This document shows, piece after piece, positions 37,713-47,036 of a DNA stretch of 64,000 bases. The stretch spans positions 1-64,000 of the forward strand of contig NZ_NIWW01000012.1 of assembly GCF_002201535.1 (NCBI RefSeq), in the 5' to 3' direction. The notes beneath the pieces are model-generated. The model searched no databases. It saw only the letters and a list, made by a program, of their open reading frames with translations, and was not told the DNA's origin. Position 1 is the first letter of the stretch; the number at the start of each line of letters is the position of its first letter. The position numbers were made by a program, and so were the translations under genes. Source of the stretch: Lacimicrobium sp. SS2-24. Its GTDB lineage: Bacteria > Pseudomonadota > Gammaproteobacteria > Enterobacterales > Alteromonadaceae.

Positions 37713-38935
37713 AGACGTACCAAGGTATCTAGTCGGCGTTCACTCTGAGCCACATAAGGATTGCTTTCATCCCAGGCGTAGCCGGCCAGAATAGCGCTGA
37801 TCATGCGCCGAACCCTGTCGTCCTGCTGCTGATAGAAAATAACATCCTGAAAACGTCCATCATACCAGGCTCGCACAAAGGCCCGAAAACAGTCGATGCC
37901 CTTTACTAATGGCTTGGCAAAGCCAGAGTCAAAGTCCACTTCCTGACCACGCAAATAAGCATCCACCTGAGGGGCCACCAGGCTGGCAGACTGCATAGCG
38001 ATAGTCACGCCAGAGGAAAACACTGGATCGAGAAACTCCCCGGCGTTACCGAGTAAGGCGTAATTGGAGCCGTAAAGGCGCGTCACCGCTGCCGTATAAC
38101 CGCTGATATTTCTAACGGGAGCCGAGACCGTCGCGCGGGCTAGCAGCTTGCGCAGGTTAGGAGCCTGATTCAGCCACCCCAGAAGTTGCGGCTCAGGGTC
38201 TTGATGCGCGTCGGCAATCGCTTCCCCTACCACCCCTACGCTGGCGGTACCATCGGCAAAGGGAATCAGCCAGTACCAGACATCCTGGCGCTGCGGATGT
38301 ACTGTAATAAGGATCTTGTTCCTATCAAATCCCGAGTCTTCGATGCGATCGGTTACATGGGTAAACAGCGACTGTCGAACCGGAAAAGACGACGGCGCAT
38401 CCAAGGCTAACAATCGAGGCAATACACGCCCGAAGCCACTGGCATCAAGCACAAAGCCACACTCCAACTCAGATTGGATGCCTTTCGAATCTAACGTCCA
38501 TACCTTGGGACGGGTTGCTTCTACGTCCAGAGCCGTGACTCTGGTTTGATACTGGATCTCTACCCCTTTCTGCTGTGAAGCCTCCGCCAACAAATGATCA
38601 AAATCAGCACGTTTCACCTGAAAAGTGGTGCCCGGCCCGTCACTGAATTTCTGGGTGAAATCGAACTGACTGTCCTGGCCCTGTTTATGAAAGGCCGCCC
38701 CGTTTTTAAACTGAAAACTTAAACCGTCAGCCTGGGATTCCAGAGCCTCAAGCAAGCCAGCCTCTTTAAGAAAACTCATGCACTGAGGTAGTAAGCTCTC
38801 TCCGATACTAAAACGGGGGAACTCCTCCTTTTCCAGAATTAACACCCGCCAACCCCTTTTAATCAGTAAACTTGCCGCCACCGTACCGGCAGGCCCAGCC
38901 CCAATTACAATTACATCGTACGAACTATGTTTCAT
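37697..38935 (-). CDS. Flavin-dependent halogenase-like oxidoreductase of the APE cluster
   Basis: 412 aa. FAD-binding VIVIGAGPAGTVAASLL at the N-terminus, GESLLPQ after it, and Lys77 in FKNGAAF at the place of the halogenase catalytic lysine. W220-Y-W-L-I-P225 fits the halogenase motif WxWxIP, and FLDPVFSSG (301-309) fits FxxPxxSxG. These are seen directly; halogenation is inferred, as some relatives (geranylgeranyl reductase-like, hydroxylase) share parts of the fold. Xanthomonadins are brominated aryl polyenes, so ring or chain halogenation is plausible. Lies between apeM and apeN, overlapping both. Confidence 0.82.
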   Translation of the reverse strand: MKHSSYDVIVIGAGPAGTVAASLLIKRGWRVLILEKEEFPRFSIGESLLPQCMSFLKEAGLLEALESQADGLSFQFKNGAAFHKQGQDSQFDFTQKFSDGPGTTFQVKRADFDHLLAEASQQKGVEIQYQTRVTALDVEATRPKVWTLDSKGIQSELECGFVLDASGFGRVLPRLLALDAPSSFPVRQSLFTHVTDRIEDSGFDRNKILITVHPQRQDVWYWLIPFADGTASVGVVGEAIADAHQDPEPQLLGWLNQAPNLRKLLARATVSAPVRNISGYTAAVTRLYGSNYALLGNAGEFLDPVFSSGVTIAMQSASLVAPQVDAYLRGQEVDFDSGFAKPLVKGIDCFRAFVRAWYDGRFQDVIFYQQQDDRVRRMISAILAGYAWDESNPYVAQSERRLDTLVRLCQSD

Positions 38936-41171
38936 CCCTTCCCTTCATTACCATGGGTGATAAAGCATATAAAAACACCAATCCCAATGCCGCGGTCAAG
39001 CCAAAGGCACTGATGGCCGGTGTATTAGAAAACGCCAGCACACCAAATACCAGCAGTGAAGAGACTAATGACAAGGTAATTGCCACCAGGTTTTTCTCGC
39101 TGGCCCCTTGCCGGACATAAAACACCAGATAATCCACCGCCAGGGCAATGATCAACATGGCTGAAAGCACGTTAAACAGACTCAGGCTGCCAACTAGCAT
39201 CGCCGTTCCCTCCCAAGCCATAATGATAGATAACCCCATCACCAGTGCACCTTTAAGCGCAGGCTTCAGCCCGAGACTAAAGGCAAGCACCGCCGTGGCG
39301 GCCAGTAAAACCCCGGCTAACGTCAGCAATAACTGCTGACGAAAGTGCTCCATAAGCTGGGTCAATTGCGCAGCCTTGTCATATAACACCAGGGAGTCGG
39401 GGAACTGAGTCAGTAACATCTGTTGCTGATCACTGCGCAAGTTGGAAATACTGATCCAGGAAACTACCCCATCCGGGCTCTGGTACACCTTAGTCTCTAG
39501 CACGTCTTTTAAAGGGCTGGATTGAACCGCCTCGGATGACAACCAATTTTGTTCAGGCCAGTCCAGCCTAACTCCCAGCAGTTCTTCCACCTGAGCAAAG
39601 TCACCATCTTGTTGAGCCCGGTTGATCTTTTGTTGCTGTTGGCGCTGCCGGACAAGAGAGGGCAACCAGTTGCTAATCCGCTGTATTTCTGCGTTATCCT
39701 CCTGCGCTGCAACCCAGTCAGCAACCTGCTCTTCGGTCTCAAGCAGCATCTCCAGTGTCTGTCCTTGCACCATAAAACGCTGCGTTTTATCGCCGCCCAA
39801 GAGCCGATGATGCAGGGCTTCGTTTTCCAGTAACTGTTGAGAACTGCCATTAAGCAGCCGTATGTGATCATTAAAATTCAGAGGACTGAAGCCGAGCCAG
39901 ACAGCAGATAACCCGGTCAACAACAGCGTTACCATCAACATCTTCGGCTGCCACGCGACCAGGTGCCGACACCACCAACGGGCACCGGATAACCAAGTCG
40001 GCGAGACAGTCACAGGTCGATCCATCAGCCACCAGGGCACAACTATTAAGGCCAACAGCCAGGCGGCCGCCAGGCCCGCCACCACAAACACGGCCACCTG
40101 CGACAACACCCCGATGGGGCTGAAAGCAAACAGACTGTACCCCAGCGCCGTGGTCACAAAGCCCAGGGTGATCGACCGCGCCACCGCATTGACCTCATTA
40201 GGTTTAGCATTGCTGTGGGTCAACCGGTGTACGCTATAGTCAATGGCAATGCCAATTAGCGTAATGCCGAAAACTAAACTCAATACATGAGCTTGCTGAA
40301 ACACCAAGAGCGTTGCAACAATACCTGCCAGGCCGCTATAAAGGATAACGATGGCGGTGACCATCAGCGGTCGCAATGAGCCAAACGCCCACCATAACAC
40401 CAGTATCACTCCCAGCAGACTGAGACCGCCAAATAGGTTCATTTCGTATTCAGCTTGCAGGGCGTTCTCTGCCGTATGCAGGGCGATGCCGGAATAATGA
40501 TATTGGACCTCAGGATAGGTTTTCTGTAACGCTTGCAGGTGCTGCTGCAAACTATCGTAGAAAGCCTTTGCTCCGCCCATTTGTTGCTGCTCATGCGACA
40601 CAGACAGCACCAAAAAATAATGACGCTGGTCTTGGTCGTCGGTCTGGTAGAGACGCTGGCCGTCCGTCTTAAAAGGCGACCATGCTTGCACCCGCTGTTC
40701 CACAAAACCAGCGGTATTAAGGCTGGGGTCTTGTTCGAAACTGCCACTGACAAAGGGATTGGACGGCTGAGATAACTTGCCAAACACCGCGCGACTGACC
40801 GCATTAGCATCGCCCAGCGCATTTTCCAGTTCCTCGTTAAGTACCACACTGCGATAGCGACTGTAGAAACGCAGCAACATCTGGATGTCGACCCCTTGGG
40901 CATCACTATTGAGCCAGCCCAGTTCGGAAAAACGTCGCTTTAAAGCGTCATGGGCGGCAGTGGCTTGCAGGCCGGTGACAGATACCAATACCCGTTCGGC
41001 AAATTGTGCTGAAAAATGCTCATCGGCATTTCGTAACAAGATAGACTGCTGACTTTGAGGAAGGGTTGCCAGAATATTCGAGTTCAGTCCTTGCTTGGCA
41101 GCGAGCCACCAGCCGACCAATGCCGCTAACATCAAAGCCGGCAGCAAGACCCATAATGTACGCCTCCACAT
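38925..41171 (-). CDS. apeM: MMPL/RND-type lipid exporter (ApeM)
   Basis: 748 aa from ATG at 41171, sharing one base with the apeL stop (TAATG); a GTG-type start ten codons upstream would run back into apeL. One N-terminal helix, a large periplasmic loop, a five- to six-helix block, a second loop and a second helix block: the 12-helix MMPL pattern. FGITLIGIAIDYSVHRLTH and MLIIALAVDYLVFYVRQG carry the RND transmembrane Asp residues for proton relay. Exports the lipid-linked polyene across the inner membrane with the LolA-like ApeL. Confidence 0.93.
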   Translation of the reverse strand: MWRRTLWVLLPALMLAALVGWWLAAKQGLNSNILATLPQSQQSILLRNADEHFSAQFAERVLVSVTGLQATAAHDALKRRFSELGWLNSDAQGVDIQMLLRFYSRYRSVVLNEELENALGDANAVSRAVFGKLSQPSNPFVSGSFEQDPSLNTAGFVEQRVQAWSPFKTDGQRLYQTDDQDQRHYFLVLSVSHEQQQMGGAKAFYDSLQQHLQALQKTYPEVQYHYSGIALHTAENALQAEYEMNLFGGLSLLGVILVLWWAFGSLRPLMVTAIVILYSGLAGIVATLLVFQQAHVLSLVFGITLIGIAIDYSVHRLTHSNAKPNEVNAVARSITLGFVTTALGYSLFAFSPIGVLSQVAVFVVAGLAAAWLLALIVVPWWLMDRPVTVSPTWLSGARWWCRHLVAWQPKMLMVTLLLTGLSAVWLGFSPLNFNDHIRLLNGSSQQLLENEALHHRLLGGDKTQRFMVQGQTLEMLLETEEQVADWVAAQEDNAEIQRISNWLPSLVRQRQQQQKINRAQQDGDFAQVEELLGVRLDWPEQNWLSSEAVQSSPLKDVLETKVYQSPDGVVSWISISNLRSDQQQMLLTQFPDSLVLYDKAAQLTQLMEHFRQQLLLTLAGVLLAATAVLAFSLGLKPALKGALVMGLSIIMAWEGTAMLVGSLSLFNVLSAMLIIALAVDYLVFYVRQGASEKNLVAITLSLVSSLLVFGVLAFSNTPAISAFGLTAALGLVFLYALSPMVMKGRDET

Positions 41172-41731
41172 TATGATTCCCCGGCTTCTAGCGCTGTCCA
41201 CTCAAGGTCAATGGTAGTGCGCATCTGTTCTTGGTGCTCCAGTACGATACGTTCAAGATGATGCTCGCCGCAAAGCGTTGCTTGTTGCACAACGTCGCTC
41301 AGTTCCTTGTCGATAGGCGTCAGCTCCACACATTTTTCCCCAGGCATGATCTCCAACTGAAAGTACGCTTCCAATTGGAGGAAGTCTGCGGTGATCATGG
41401 CTTCTAACAAGCCAACCTGAGAAGCGCCAAGCGGTTGTTCCACCAACTCGCCATCTCCTTGTTCCACAAAGAGCCGCTGGTCACGGATTTCCATGCGCTG
41501 CGAGACTGGCTGTTGCGTCTGCCAGATAAATTCCCCGGGCTGGCGGAGAAAATAGCCGCGAGTGGTAAAGGGTTTGGGGAGATTGGCAAAAGACTTTGAC
41601 TGTACAAAGCGCCCCTGTTGCAACGCTGGCCACTTCCAGCCCAATGCTGAACTCATCGCCGACGACTCGGCATAGACCCCGCTGACCATGATCAGCGAAC
41701 CTAAGAGAAGGAATAAAAACCTTACAAACAT
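41171..41731 (-). CDS. apeL: LolA-like periplasmic lipid carrier (ApeL)
   Basis: 186 aa. Signal peptide about 1-21 (ending VYA). Mature LolA/LolB-like sheet: RFVQSKSFANLPKPFTTRGYFLRQPGEFIWQT is the LolA N-terminal pattern (RFxQ...G.F...P..F.W). Should carry the hydrophobic APE lipid between the MMPL pump and the outer membrane. Overlaps apeK by 10 bases and apeM by one. Confidence 0.9.
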   Translation of the reverse strand: MFVRFLFLLLGSLIMVSGVYAESSAMSSALGWKWPALQQGRFVQSKSFANLPKPFTTRGYFLRQPGEFIWQTQQPVSQRMEIRDQRLFVEQGDGELVEQPLGASQVGLLEAMITADFLQLEAYFQLEIMPGEKCVELTPIDKELSDVVQQATLCGEHHLERIVLEHQEQMRTTIDLEWTALEAGES

Positions 41732-42141
41732 GCCTCTACCCTATCGATAAGAGCATTCGGGCTGTCGAACTGCATTTCTTTGGTTTGCATTTCCACCGCC
41801 ACCTGAATTGAATAGCCCTTAGTGATTTTCTGTCCGGTCTCGACATCGGTGATTAAATAGTCGATCCTAAGACGATTAAGGTACTCCACGAGGCTTGCCT
41901 GCACCCGGATGCGCTGGGCAAAACGGGCCGAAGCAATATATTTAACTCTGAGATCCACAATGGGCCAGAGATAGCCGGAGTCATGCATCTGCATATAGTC
42001 GTAATCAAAACGCCGCAGCAATGCACAACGTGCCACCTCAAAATAGCGGGCATAGTTACCATGCCAGACCACCTGCATAGGGTCACAGTCATGAAAGGGA
42101 ATTTCTATCTCGGTCTCGGCTGTCAGCAGTGCCTTACTCAT
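41722..42141 (-). CDS. apeK: Hotdog acyl-(ACP/CoA) thioesterase (ApeK)
   Basis: 139 aa from ATG at 42141, which overlaps the lyase stop by 8 bases (ATGAGTAA). 4HBT family: FHDCDPMQVVWHGNYARYFEVAR contains the catalytic Asp and the HGNY turn. Probably releases or edits the finished aryl polyene acid. A longer reading ten codons upstream lies inside the lyase gene and is rejected. Confidence 0.9.
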   Translation of the reverse strand: MSKALLTAETEIEIPFHDCDPMQVVWHGNYARYFEVARCALLRRFDYDYMQMHDSGYLWPIVDLRVKYIASARFAQRIRVQASLVEYLNRLRIDYLITDVETGQKITKGYSIQVAVEMQTKEMQFDSPNALIDRVEACL

Positions 42142-43675
42142 ACAAAGACCACCTTTGTTGTTGAATGGCATCCACGGTATAACGTAACACAGCTTCCAGC
42201 GGGCGGTCTTCAGTCAGATTGTCAAAGTACCCGGCGATGTCATCGTACATGTCTCGCACACTCTCAGGCAGGCTGTCATGATCAAGTTCGCCACTAACCA
42301 TGCGAATCCGAAGCCCCTGAATGGCCGCTAACAGGGTACTAGCCAGTACCTGCTCCGTAAGCTGCAACACTCGCAAACTGTCCCGAGCAGCAATGGTTCC
42401 CATGCTCACCTTATCCTGGTTATGGCATTCGGTGGAACGCGAAAAAACACTGGCGGGCATGGTGTGTTTTAACGCCTCGGCCGTATAGGCAGAGGCGCCG
42501 ATTTGTACCGCTTTAAATCCGTGATTGATAAAGCGCCGTGGCTCATCGCTGGCGGAAAGGTTCGCCGGCAAGCCATTGTTATAGCGCGAATCTACCAGGG
42601 AGGCGAGTTGACGGTCCGCTAAATCGGCCAGATTTGCAACGGCGGGTTTCAGACTGTCCATGGCCATGGCGATATGGCCTCCATAGAAATGCCCACCGTG
42701 GAGTACATGCTCCCCTTCACCATCGATAATGGGGTTGTCATTGGCCGAATTGAGCTCATTTTCGATCATCTGGCGCAGCCAGGGCAGACTGTCCTGCAAA
42801 ACGCCAATAACATGGGGCGCACACCGAATGGAGTAACGATCCTGAAGACGATGAGAATTACGCGGATGAGCGTGGTGATTAAGGTCATTACGAATCCAGG
42901 CGGCGATCTGCTGTTGCCCTGGATGGGGTTTCACCGAGAACAAGATATCATCGAAATGATGACTATTCCCCTTAAGCGCCAGACTACTCAGTGCAGTGAT
43001 GCGGGTACTCAAACGAGCGGCATAAGCCGCCCGGTCATAGGCCAGACAAGCGATAGCCGTCATAACCGCAGTGCCGTTCATCACCGCCAGGCCCTCCTTT
43101 GGCCGCAGTTTGATTGGGGTTAAGCCGCAAGCCTTAAAGGCCTCATCGGAGCGGCACTGTTTGCCATTAAAAAGCACATCCCGTTCCCCCACTAAGGCAC
43201 CTGCCACATAAGAAAGAGGCGTCAGGTCGCCACTGGCGCCTACCGAGCCCTCCTGAGGTATTAGAGGTACTATATTGTGATTGAGCATAGCAGTCAGCAG
43301 GTTCAATAATTCCCAACTGACGCCAGAATAGCCCTGAGTCAAAGACGCGAGTCGAGCGGCTAAGATAGCCCGCCCCTGCTTGTGGTCAAAATGCTCGCCC
43401 AGGCCACAGCCATGAAAGCGAGTAAGATGCAGCGGCAGTTCATAAACCAGTTCCTCCGGCACCCCAACAGTGACAGAGTCACCATAGCCGGTAGTAACAC
43501 CATAGATAACACCGTCTTCTTTGAGCAATTGATCGAGGAAAGCCACAGCGCTATCAATTCGTCTGTGAAACCCATTGTCACTAGAAAGCTCGGCCTGCTG
43601 ATGGGGCTCGGCGAGCCGAACGATATCTTCAATACTCAGTCGGCCTTCGCCAAATATAATGGCACTATTGGTCAC
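42134..43675 (-). CDS. HAL/TAL-family aromatic amino acid ammonia-lyase
   Basis: 513 aa. MIO-forming Ala147-Ser148-Gly149 in SVGASGDLTPLSYVAGALVG, catalytic Tyr58 in VIYGVTTGYG, and NSANDNPIIDGEGEHVLHGG plus the later QDKVSMGTIAARDS. All active-site blocks are intact. Selectivity loop reads R86-F87-H88-G-C, neither the HH of tyrosine lyases nor the FL of phenylalanine lyases. Flexirubin and Vibrio-type APE clusters have such enzymes and use cinnamic/coumaric acid as aryl starter; that role is inferred here. Three bases after the LpxL-like gene. Confidence 0.92.
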   Translation of the reverse strand: MTNSAIIFGEGRLSIEDIVRLAEPHQQAELSSDNGFHRRIDSAVAFLDQLLKEDGVIYGVTTGYGDSVTVGVPEELVYELPLHLTRFHGCGLGEHFDHKQGRAILAARLASLTQGYSGVSWELLNLLTAMLNHNIVPLIPQEGSVGASGDLTPLSYVAGALVGERDVLFNGKQCRSDEAFKACGLTPIKLRPKEGLAVMNGTAVMTAIACLAYDRAAYAARLSTRITALSSLALKGNSHHFDDILFSVKPHPGQQQIAAWIRNDLNHHAHPRNSHRLQDRYSIRCAPHVIGVLQDSLPWLRQMIENELNSANDNPIIDGEGEHVLHGGHFYGGHIAMAMDSLKPAVANLADLADRQLASLVDSRYNNGLPANLSASDEPRRFINHGFKAVQIGASAYTAEALKHTMPASVFSRSTECHNQDKVSMGTIAARDSLRVLQLTEQVLASTLLAAIQGLRIRMVSGELDHDSLPESVRDMYDDIAGYFDNLTEDRPLEAVLRYTVDAIQQQRWSLYE

Positions 43676-43678
43676 TGT

Positions 43679-44626
43679 TTACTCCTGAAACTGTCTTGAT
43701 ACGGACTCATCCTGCTGCCAGAAATCGTAAAAATTAAACCACTGCAATGGATACTGCGCCGCCCAATAGGCAAGACGCTGAGCATAGCTTTGGATGAACT
43801 GTTCTAACCTGGCCTGACGCTGTTTTCTGGGTAGCATCAGCCCTTCAGGGGCAAAAGGCTCAAAAATAACCCGATAATACTGCTGCTGTTTAAGACAAAA
43901 CAGCAGATAAACAGGGCACTCGAGCAATGAGGCCAGGATAAAAGGTCCTTGCGAAAAGGGCGCTGGCTGGCCCATAAAATCGGCATAACAGACTCGCCCT
44001 GCCACCGAAATACTGGTGCGATCACCAACGATCACCACAAATTCACCTTGCTCCACCCGCTCTTTCAGCATCATCAGCAAGGCCGGGCTGGCCTCGCTGA
44101 CCTGAATCATATCCATGCTGACGTTGGGGTTGATCTTATGCAGCAACTGGTTGAATTTTACGGCGTTAGCAGTAAACACAAGTACGTTGATACGAGTGGC
44201 GTATTTGCCTTGACTAAGCGCCCGACATACTTCCAGATTTCCCAGATGGGAGCCGATAAACACGGCCCCTTTGCCTGTGCGCTGCAATCGATCGAAATCG
44301 TCTTTGTTCTGATAACAAATTTGCGACTGACGAATACGCCCCAGCCAGGCATCAATTTTATCGAAAGCGGAGTCGGCAAAGACGCAATAATGCTTCAGAC
44401 TGCACCAACGGCTTGGGGCCTTTTGCTTGTGGTTATAATCAGAGACGCGTCGTAAGAATTGCTGGCTACTGCGACGCCGCTCGGCACTGGTGGTAAAAAA
44501 GTAAAACACCACCGGCGCCAAAAACAGCCACAACACACGACGGCCAAGTAACCGATAAATCCAAAGCAGGCTCAGCATGCCCATCAAGGAACCACGCTCG
44601 GACAGTGCTGACCAATGGCGGCTCAC
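43679..44626 (-). CDS. LpxL/HtrB-like acyltransferase of the APE cluster
   Basis: 315 aa. N-terminal membrane anchor (ALWWIYRLLGRRVLWLF region), then FIGSHLGNLEVCRA with the HX4E catalytic pair and FVVIVGDRTSI as the second block of lysophospholipid/lipid A acyltransferases. In enterobacterial APE clusters this activity is fused to the glycosyltransferase as one ApeJ protein; here it is separate, with a 4-base overlap. Probably acylates the sugar- or glycerol-linked polyene. Confidence 0.88.
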   Translation of the reverse strand: MSRHWSALSERGSLMGMLSLLWIYRLLGRRVLWLFLAPVVFYFFTTSAERRRSSQQFLRRVSDYNHKQKAPSRWCSLKHYCVFADSAFDKIDAWLGRIRQSQICYQNKDDFDRLQRTGKGAVFIGSHLGNLEVCRALSQGKYATRINVLVFTANAVKFNQLLHKINPNVSMDMIQVSEASPALLMMLKERVEQGEFVVIVGDRTSISVAGRVCYADFMGQPAPFSQGPFILASLLECPVYLLFCLKQQQYYRVIFEPFAPEGLMLPRKQRQARLEQFIQSYAQRLAYWAAQYPLQWFNFYDFWQQDESVSRQFQE

Positions 44627-45375
44627 AACAACACCTCGCTGATGTGACGCCAGATCAGCTTAGGCGAGCGCCATAACATGCCAAAAAATAAACGGGTGTG
44701 CATCCAGGAAATCAGCACGTTGTCCTTTACCAGGCGAAAGTGAGAACTTCCCCCTTGCGGGTAGATCACGGCCGTGGGCACGAACTGCATAGGCACTCCC
44801 CGCCAGTCGAGTCGAACCAAGATTTCAATATCGAAGTCCATACCGCGACCTAATCTGACATTGTTCATAAGTTCAGTCACCGGGGCCAATGGATACACAC
44901 GAAAGCCGCACATAGTGTCTTCCAGCCTATGAGACAGTGTTTCCACACAAACCCAAAAATGGGTGATATAACGGCTGATGAAACGGTGTTTTGGGATAGA
45001 GGCATCATAAACCGGACGCCCGCTAATCAATGTTTCAGGTGATTGCTTTGATAAGGCCAGCATTGTATCGATATCGTCCAGACAGTGCTGACCGTCGGCA
45101 TCCACCTGTAATCCGTGGCTAAACCCTTGCTCCAGTGCATAACGCAGTCCGGTTTGTACGGCTCCGCCCTTACCCTGATTCTGCGAATGGTGCAGCAGAG
45201 TCACGCGTTCATATTCATCGGTTACCGTCTGCATTTGTCTGGCCAGCTCAGGCTGACTGCCATCATTCACCATGATCACGGGCAACTCATAGTGACTGAG
45301 CCGCTCCAGCAACGATGGCAAAGCCTGCACATGGTTGTAATTGGGGATTATAAAGCAGTATTTTTCAGCGCTCAT
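44623..45375 (-). CDS. Family 2 glycosyltransferase of the APE cluster
   Basis: 250 aa GT-A fold. IIPNYNHVQALPSLLERL and PVIMVNDGSQPE begin the nucleotide-sugar site, LQVDADGQH gives the metal-binding DxD, and EDTMCGFRVYPLAPV the acceptor region. Cytosolic face of the inner membrane. Corresponds to the N-terminal half of ApeJ (assignment inferred). Overlaps apeI by 11 bases and the acyltransferase by 4. Confidence 0.9.
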   Translation of the reverse strand: MSAEKYCFIIPNYNHVQALPSLLERLSHYELPVIMVNDGSQPELARQMQTVTDEYERVTLLHHSQNQGKGGAVQTGLRYALEQGFSHGLQVDADGQHCLDDIDTMLALSKQSPETLISGRPVYDASIPKHRFISRYITHFWVCVETLSHRLEDTMCGFRVYPLAPVTELMNNVRLGRGMDFDIEILVRLDWRGVPMQFVPTAVIYPQGGSSHFRLVKDNVLISWMHTRLFFGMLWRSPKLIWRHISEVLL

Positions 45376-45721
45376 ACACTACCCTGCCGGAAGCGTGTAC
45401 GCCCTTATTGGAACGATAAATAAAACTGAACTTATTACCCTGACCATGCTGAAAATCCAGAGTGAGCGTCATCCCGGGTGTGATCACCACCTGAAACTTC
45501 AGCACCTGCAGCTGAATATGATGAAACGGCGCCTTGAGCAAGTACTCACTGGCCAGGCGCATCGCCCAATCGAGCTGCACAACACCTGCCAATATTGGTG
45601 CTCCAGGGAAATGCCCCTGAAAGTAATCAAGGTCCTCGGGCACTTTCAGTATTAATCTGACGCCATGTTCGATAGCCGTTACCGCCATAATCTCGGGCTC
45701 GGTTTTTACCAAATCAGTCAA
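45365..45721 (-). CDS. apeI: APE 3-hydroxyacyl-ACP dehydratase ApeI (FabZ-like)
   Basis: 118 aa hotdog protein. DLDYFQGHFPGAPILAGVVQLDWA holds the FabZ catalytic His and the conserved HFPG-x-P-x-(L/M)-x-G block. Dehydrates the 3-hydroxyacyl chain; partner of ApeP. 8-base overlap with apeH and 11 with the glycosyltransferase. Confidence 0.93.
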   Translation of the reverse strand: MTDLVKTEPEIMAVTAIEHGVRLILKVPEDLDYFQGHFPGAPILAGVVQLDWAMRLASEYLLKAPFHHIQLQVLKFQVVITPGMTLTLDFQHGQGNKFSFIYRSNKGVHASGRVVYER

Positions 45722-47036
45722 ACAACGCCTCCAGTTCAGCGAGTGGGGTTTTACCCTGAGTATTTACTGGCAATTGTGAAGGATAACGCCACTTCTTAGG
45801 CAAACAGATAAGTTCAAAGTAACCATGTAAATAGTTCCTCAGCTGCTGTTTGACCTGCCAGTTGCCCATTTTTCTCAGGGCCACCTTACCCTCGGACGTC
45901 AGCAATACCACGGCACCCAGTACGGTGCGGGATTGGCTATTCAGCGGCAACAGCCGACATTCCTCAACCCAGCAATGCTGATTAAGTCGGGATTCCATTA
46001 CGTTCAGATCCAGGCGTTTTTCTTCTAATTTTATGGTCCTATCTGTGCGTCCCAATAACTGAAACCTACCGTCGGCTAGTACCTCTCCCCAGTCCGTCAA
46101 CAATAACGGTCTGTCATCAGCCCATGGAGAATACAGCACTAAGCCATCAGAGTGGTTTTCAACTCTAATTTCTGGAAAGGGTTGCCAAGGACAAGGTTCA
46201 TCAACCAATTGCCTCCAGGCAATGCCGCCAGATTCTGTGCTGCCATAAATCTGCGTCACCGGCTGTTTCAATTGACTCGCCAACCTCAGAGCCACGCTGT
46301 CTGCCAGGGGGCCACCGGAAGAAAACACCTTACAAAGCCCTTGGCGAACTTCAACCAATGTATTATCCACAGCAAGTCGCTTTAAATGGGCAGGGCTGGA
46401 TACCAGCACACCTGACTGCTGTTTCAGAACAGGTAACAGGTGCTCTGGATAGGCAAACCTCGGATAAATGCACAAACCTTGCTTCAGTGGCAGCAGCAAG
46501 GCAAAAAGCAGCCCATAGATATGCTGGTGCCCCACTGTCGCCAGACTGACACTGGCTCTGTCACAAGGAAACAGCTCCTCCAATCGCTCAAGTTCACGAT
46601 TGAGTTGGAACCATTGCTTGGTCACCGCCCTGGCTTTAGAGGTTGACCCTGATGTAAAAAAACTTACTGTGCCCTGTTCGGGCCAACAGTCCATTAACGT
46701 TTGTGGTCTGACTATCTGCGACGCCTTCAGAGGGACGCATCCAGAAAAGCAATCCTCATTTGGCAGAGCATAAGCATCGCACTGGGCCTTGAGTTCTGAC
46801 AGCGTATCCGGTTGGTCATTGGCCGCCAGATATATATGACAGTGCTGTGCTGACAAGGCGAATAGCTTAACACTGAAAACCGCAATATCCTCGTCGTAAA
46901 GCAGGACCTTTAGCGACTTAAAGTTATCTGTTTGCTGCTGATACCTTTGGATTTGTCCGCGGTAAGCCGTCACTGCTTCGGAAAATTGCAGTAAAGACCA
47001 TTGCGGCTGTGCAAAAACCATCCGATGCTCAGACAT
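45714..47036 (-). CDS. apeH: Aryl/acyl-activating AMP-ligase ApeH
   Basis: 440 aa ANL-family enzyme. Phosphate loop SFFTSGSTSKARAVTKQW, then QIYGSTESGGIAWR, hinge LGRTDRTIKLEEKRLDL and terminal Lys motif NTQGKTPLAEL. It should adenylate the aryl acid from the lyase and load it on a carrier protein. Somewhat short for the family because the N-terminal part is reduced. 8-base overlap with apeG and apeI. Confidence 0.93.
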   Translation of the reverse strand: MSEHRMVFAQPQWSLLQFSEAVTAYRGQIQRYQQQTDNFKSLKVLLYDEDIAVFSVKLFALSAQHCHIYLAANDQPDTLSELKAQCDAYALPNEDCFSGCVPLKASQIVRPQTLMDCWPEQGTVSFFTSGSTSKARAVTKQWFQLNRELERLEELFPCDRASVSLATVGHQHIYGLLFALLLPLKQGLCIYPRFAYPEHLLPVLKQQSGVLVSSPAHLKRLAVDNTLVEVRQGLCKVFSSGGPLADSVALRLASQLKQPVTQIYGSTESGGIAWRQLVDEPCPWQPFPEIRVENHSDGLVLYSPWADDRPLLLTDWGEVLADGRFQLLGRTDRTIKLEEKRLDLNVMESRLNQHCWVEECRLLPLNSQSRTVLGAVVLLTSEGKVALRKMGNWQVKQQLRNYLHGYFELICLPKKWRYPSQLPVNTQGKTPLAELEALFD

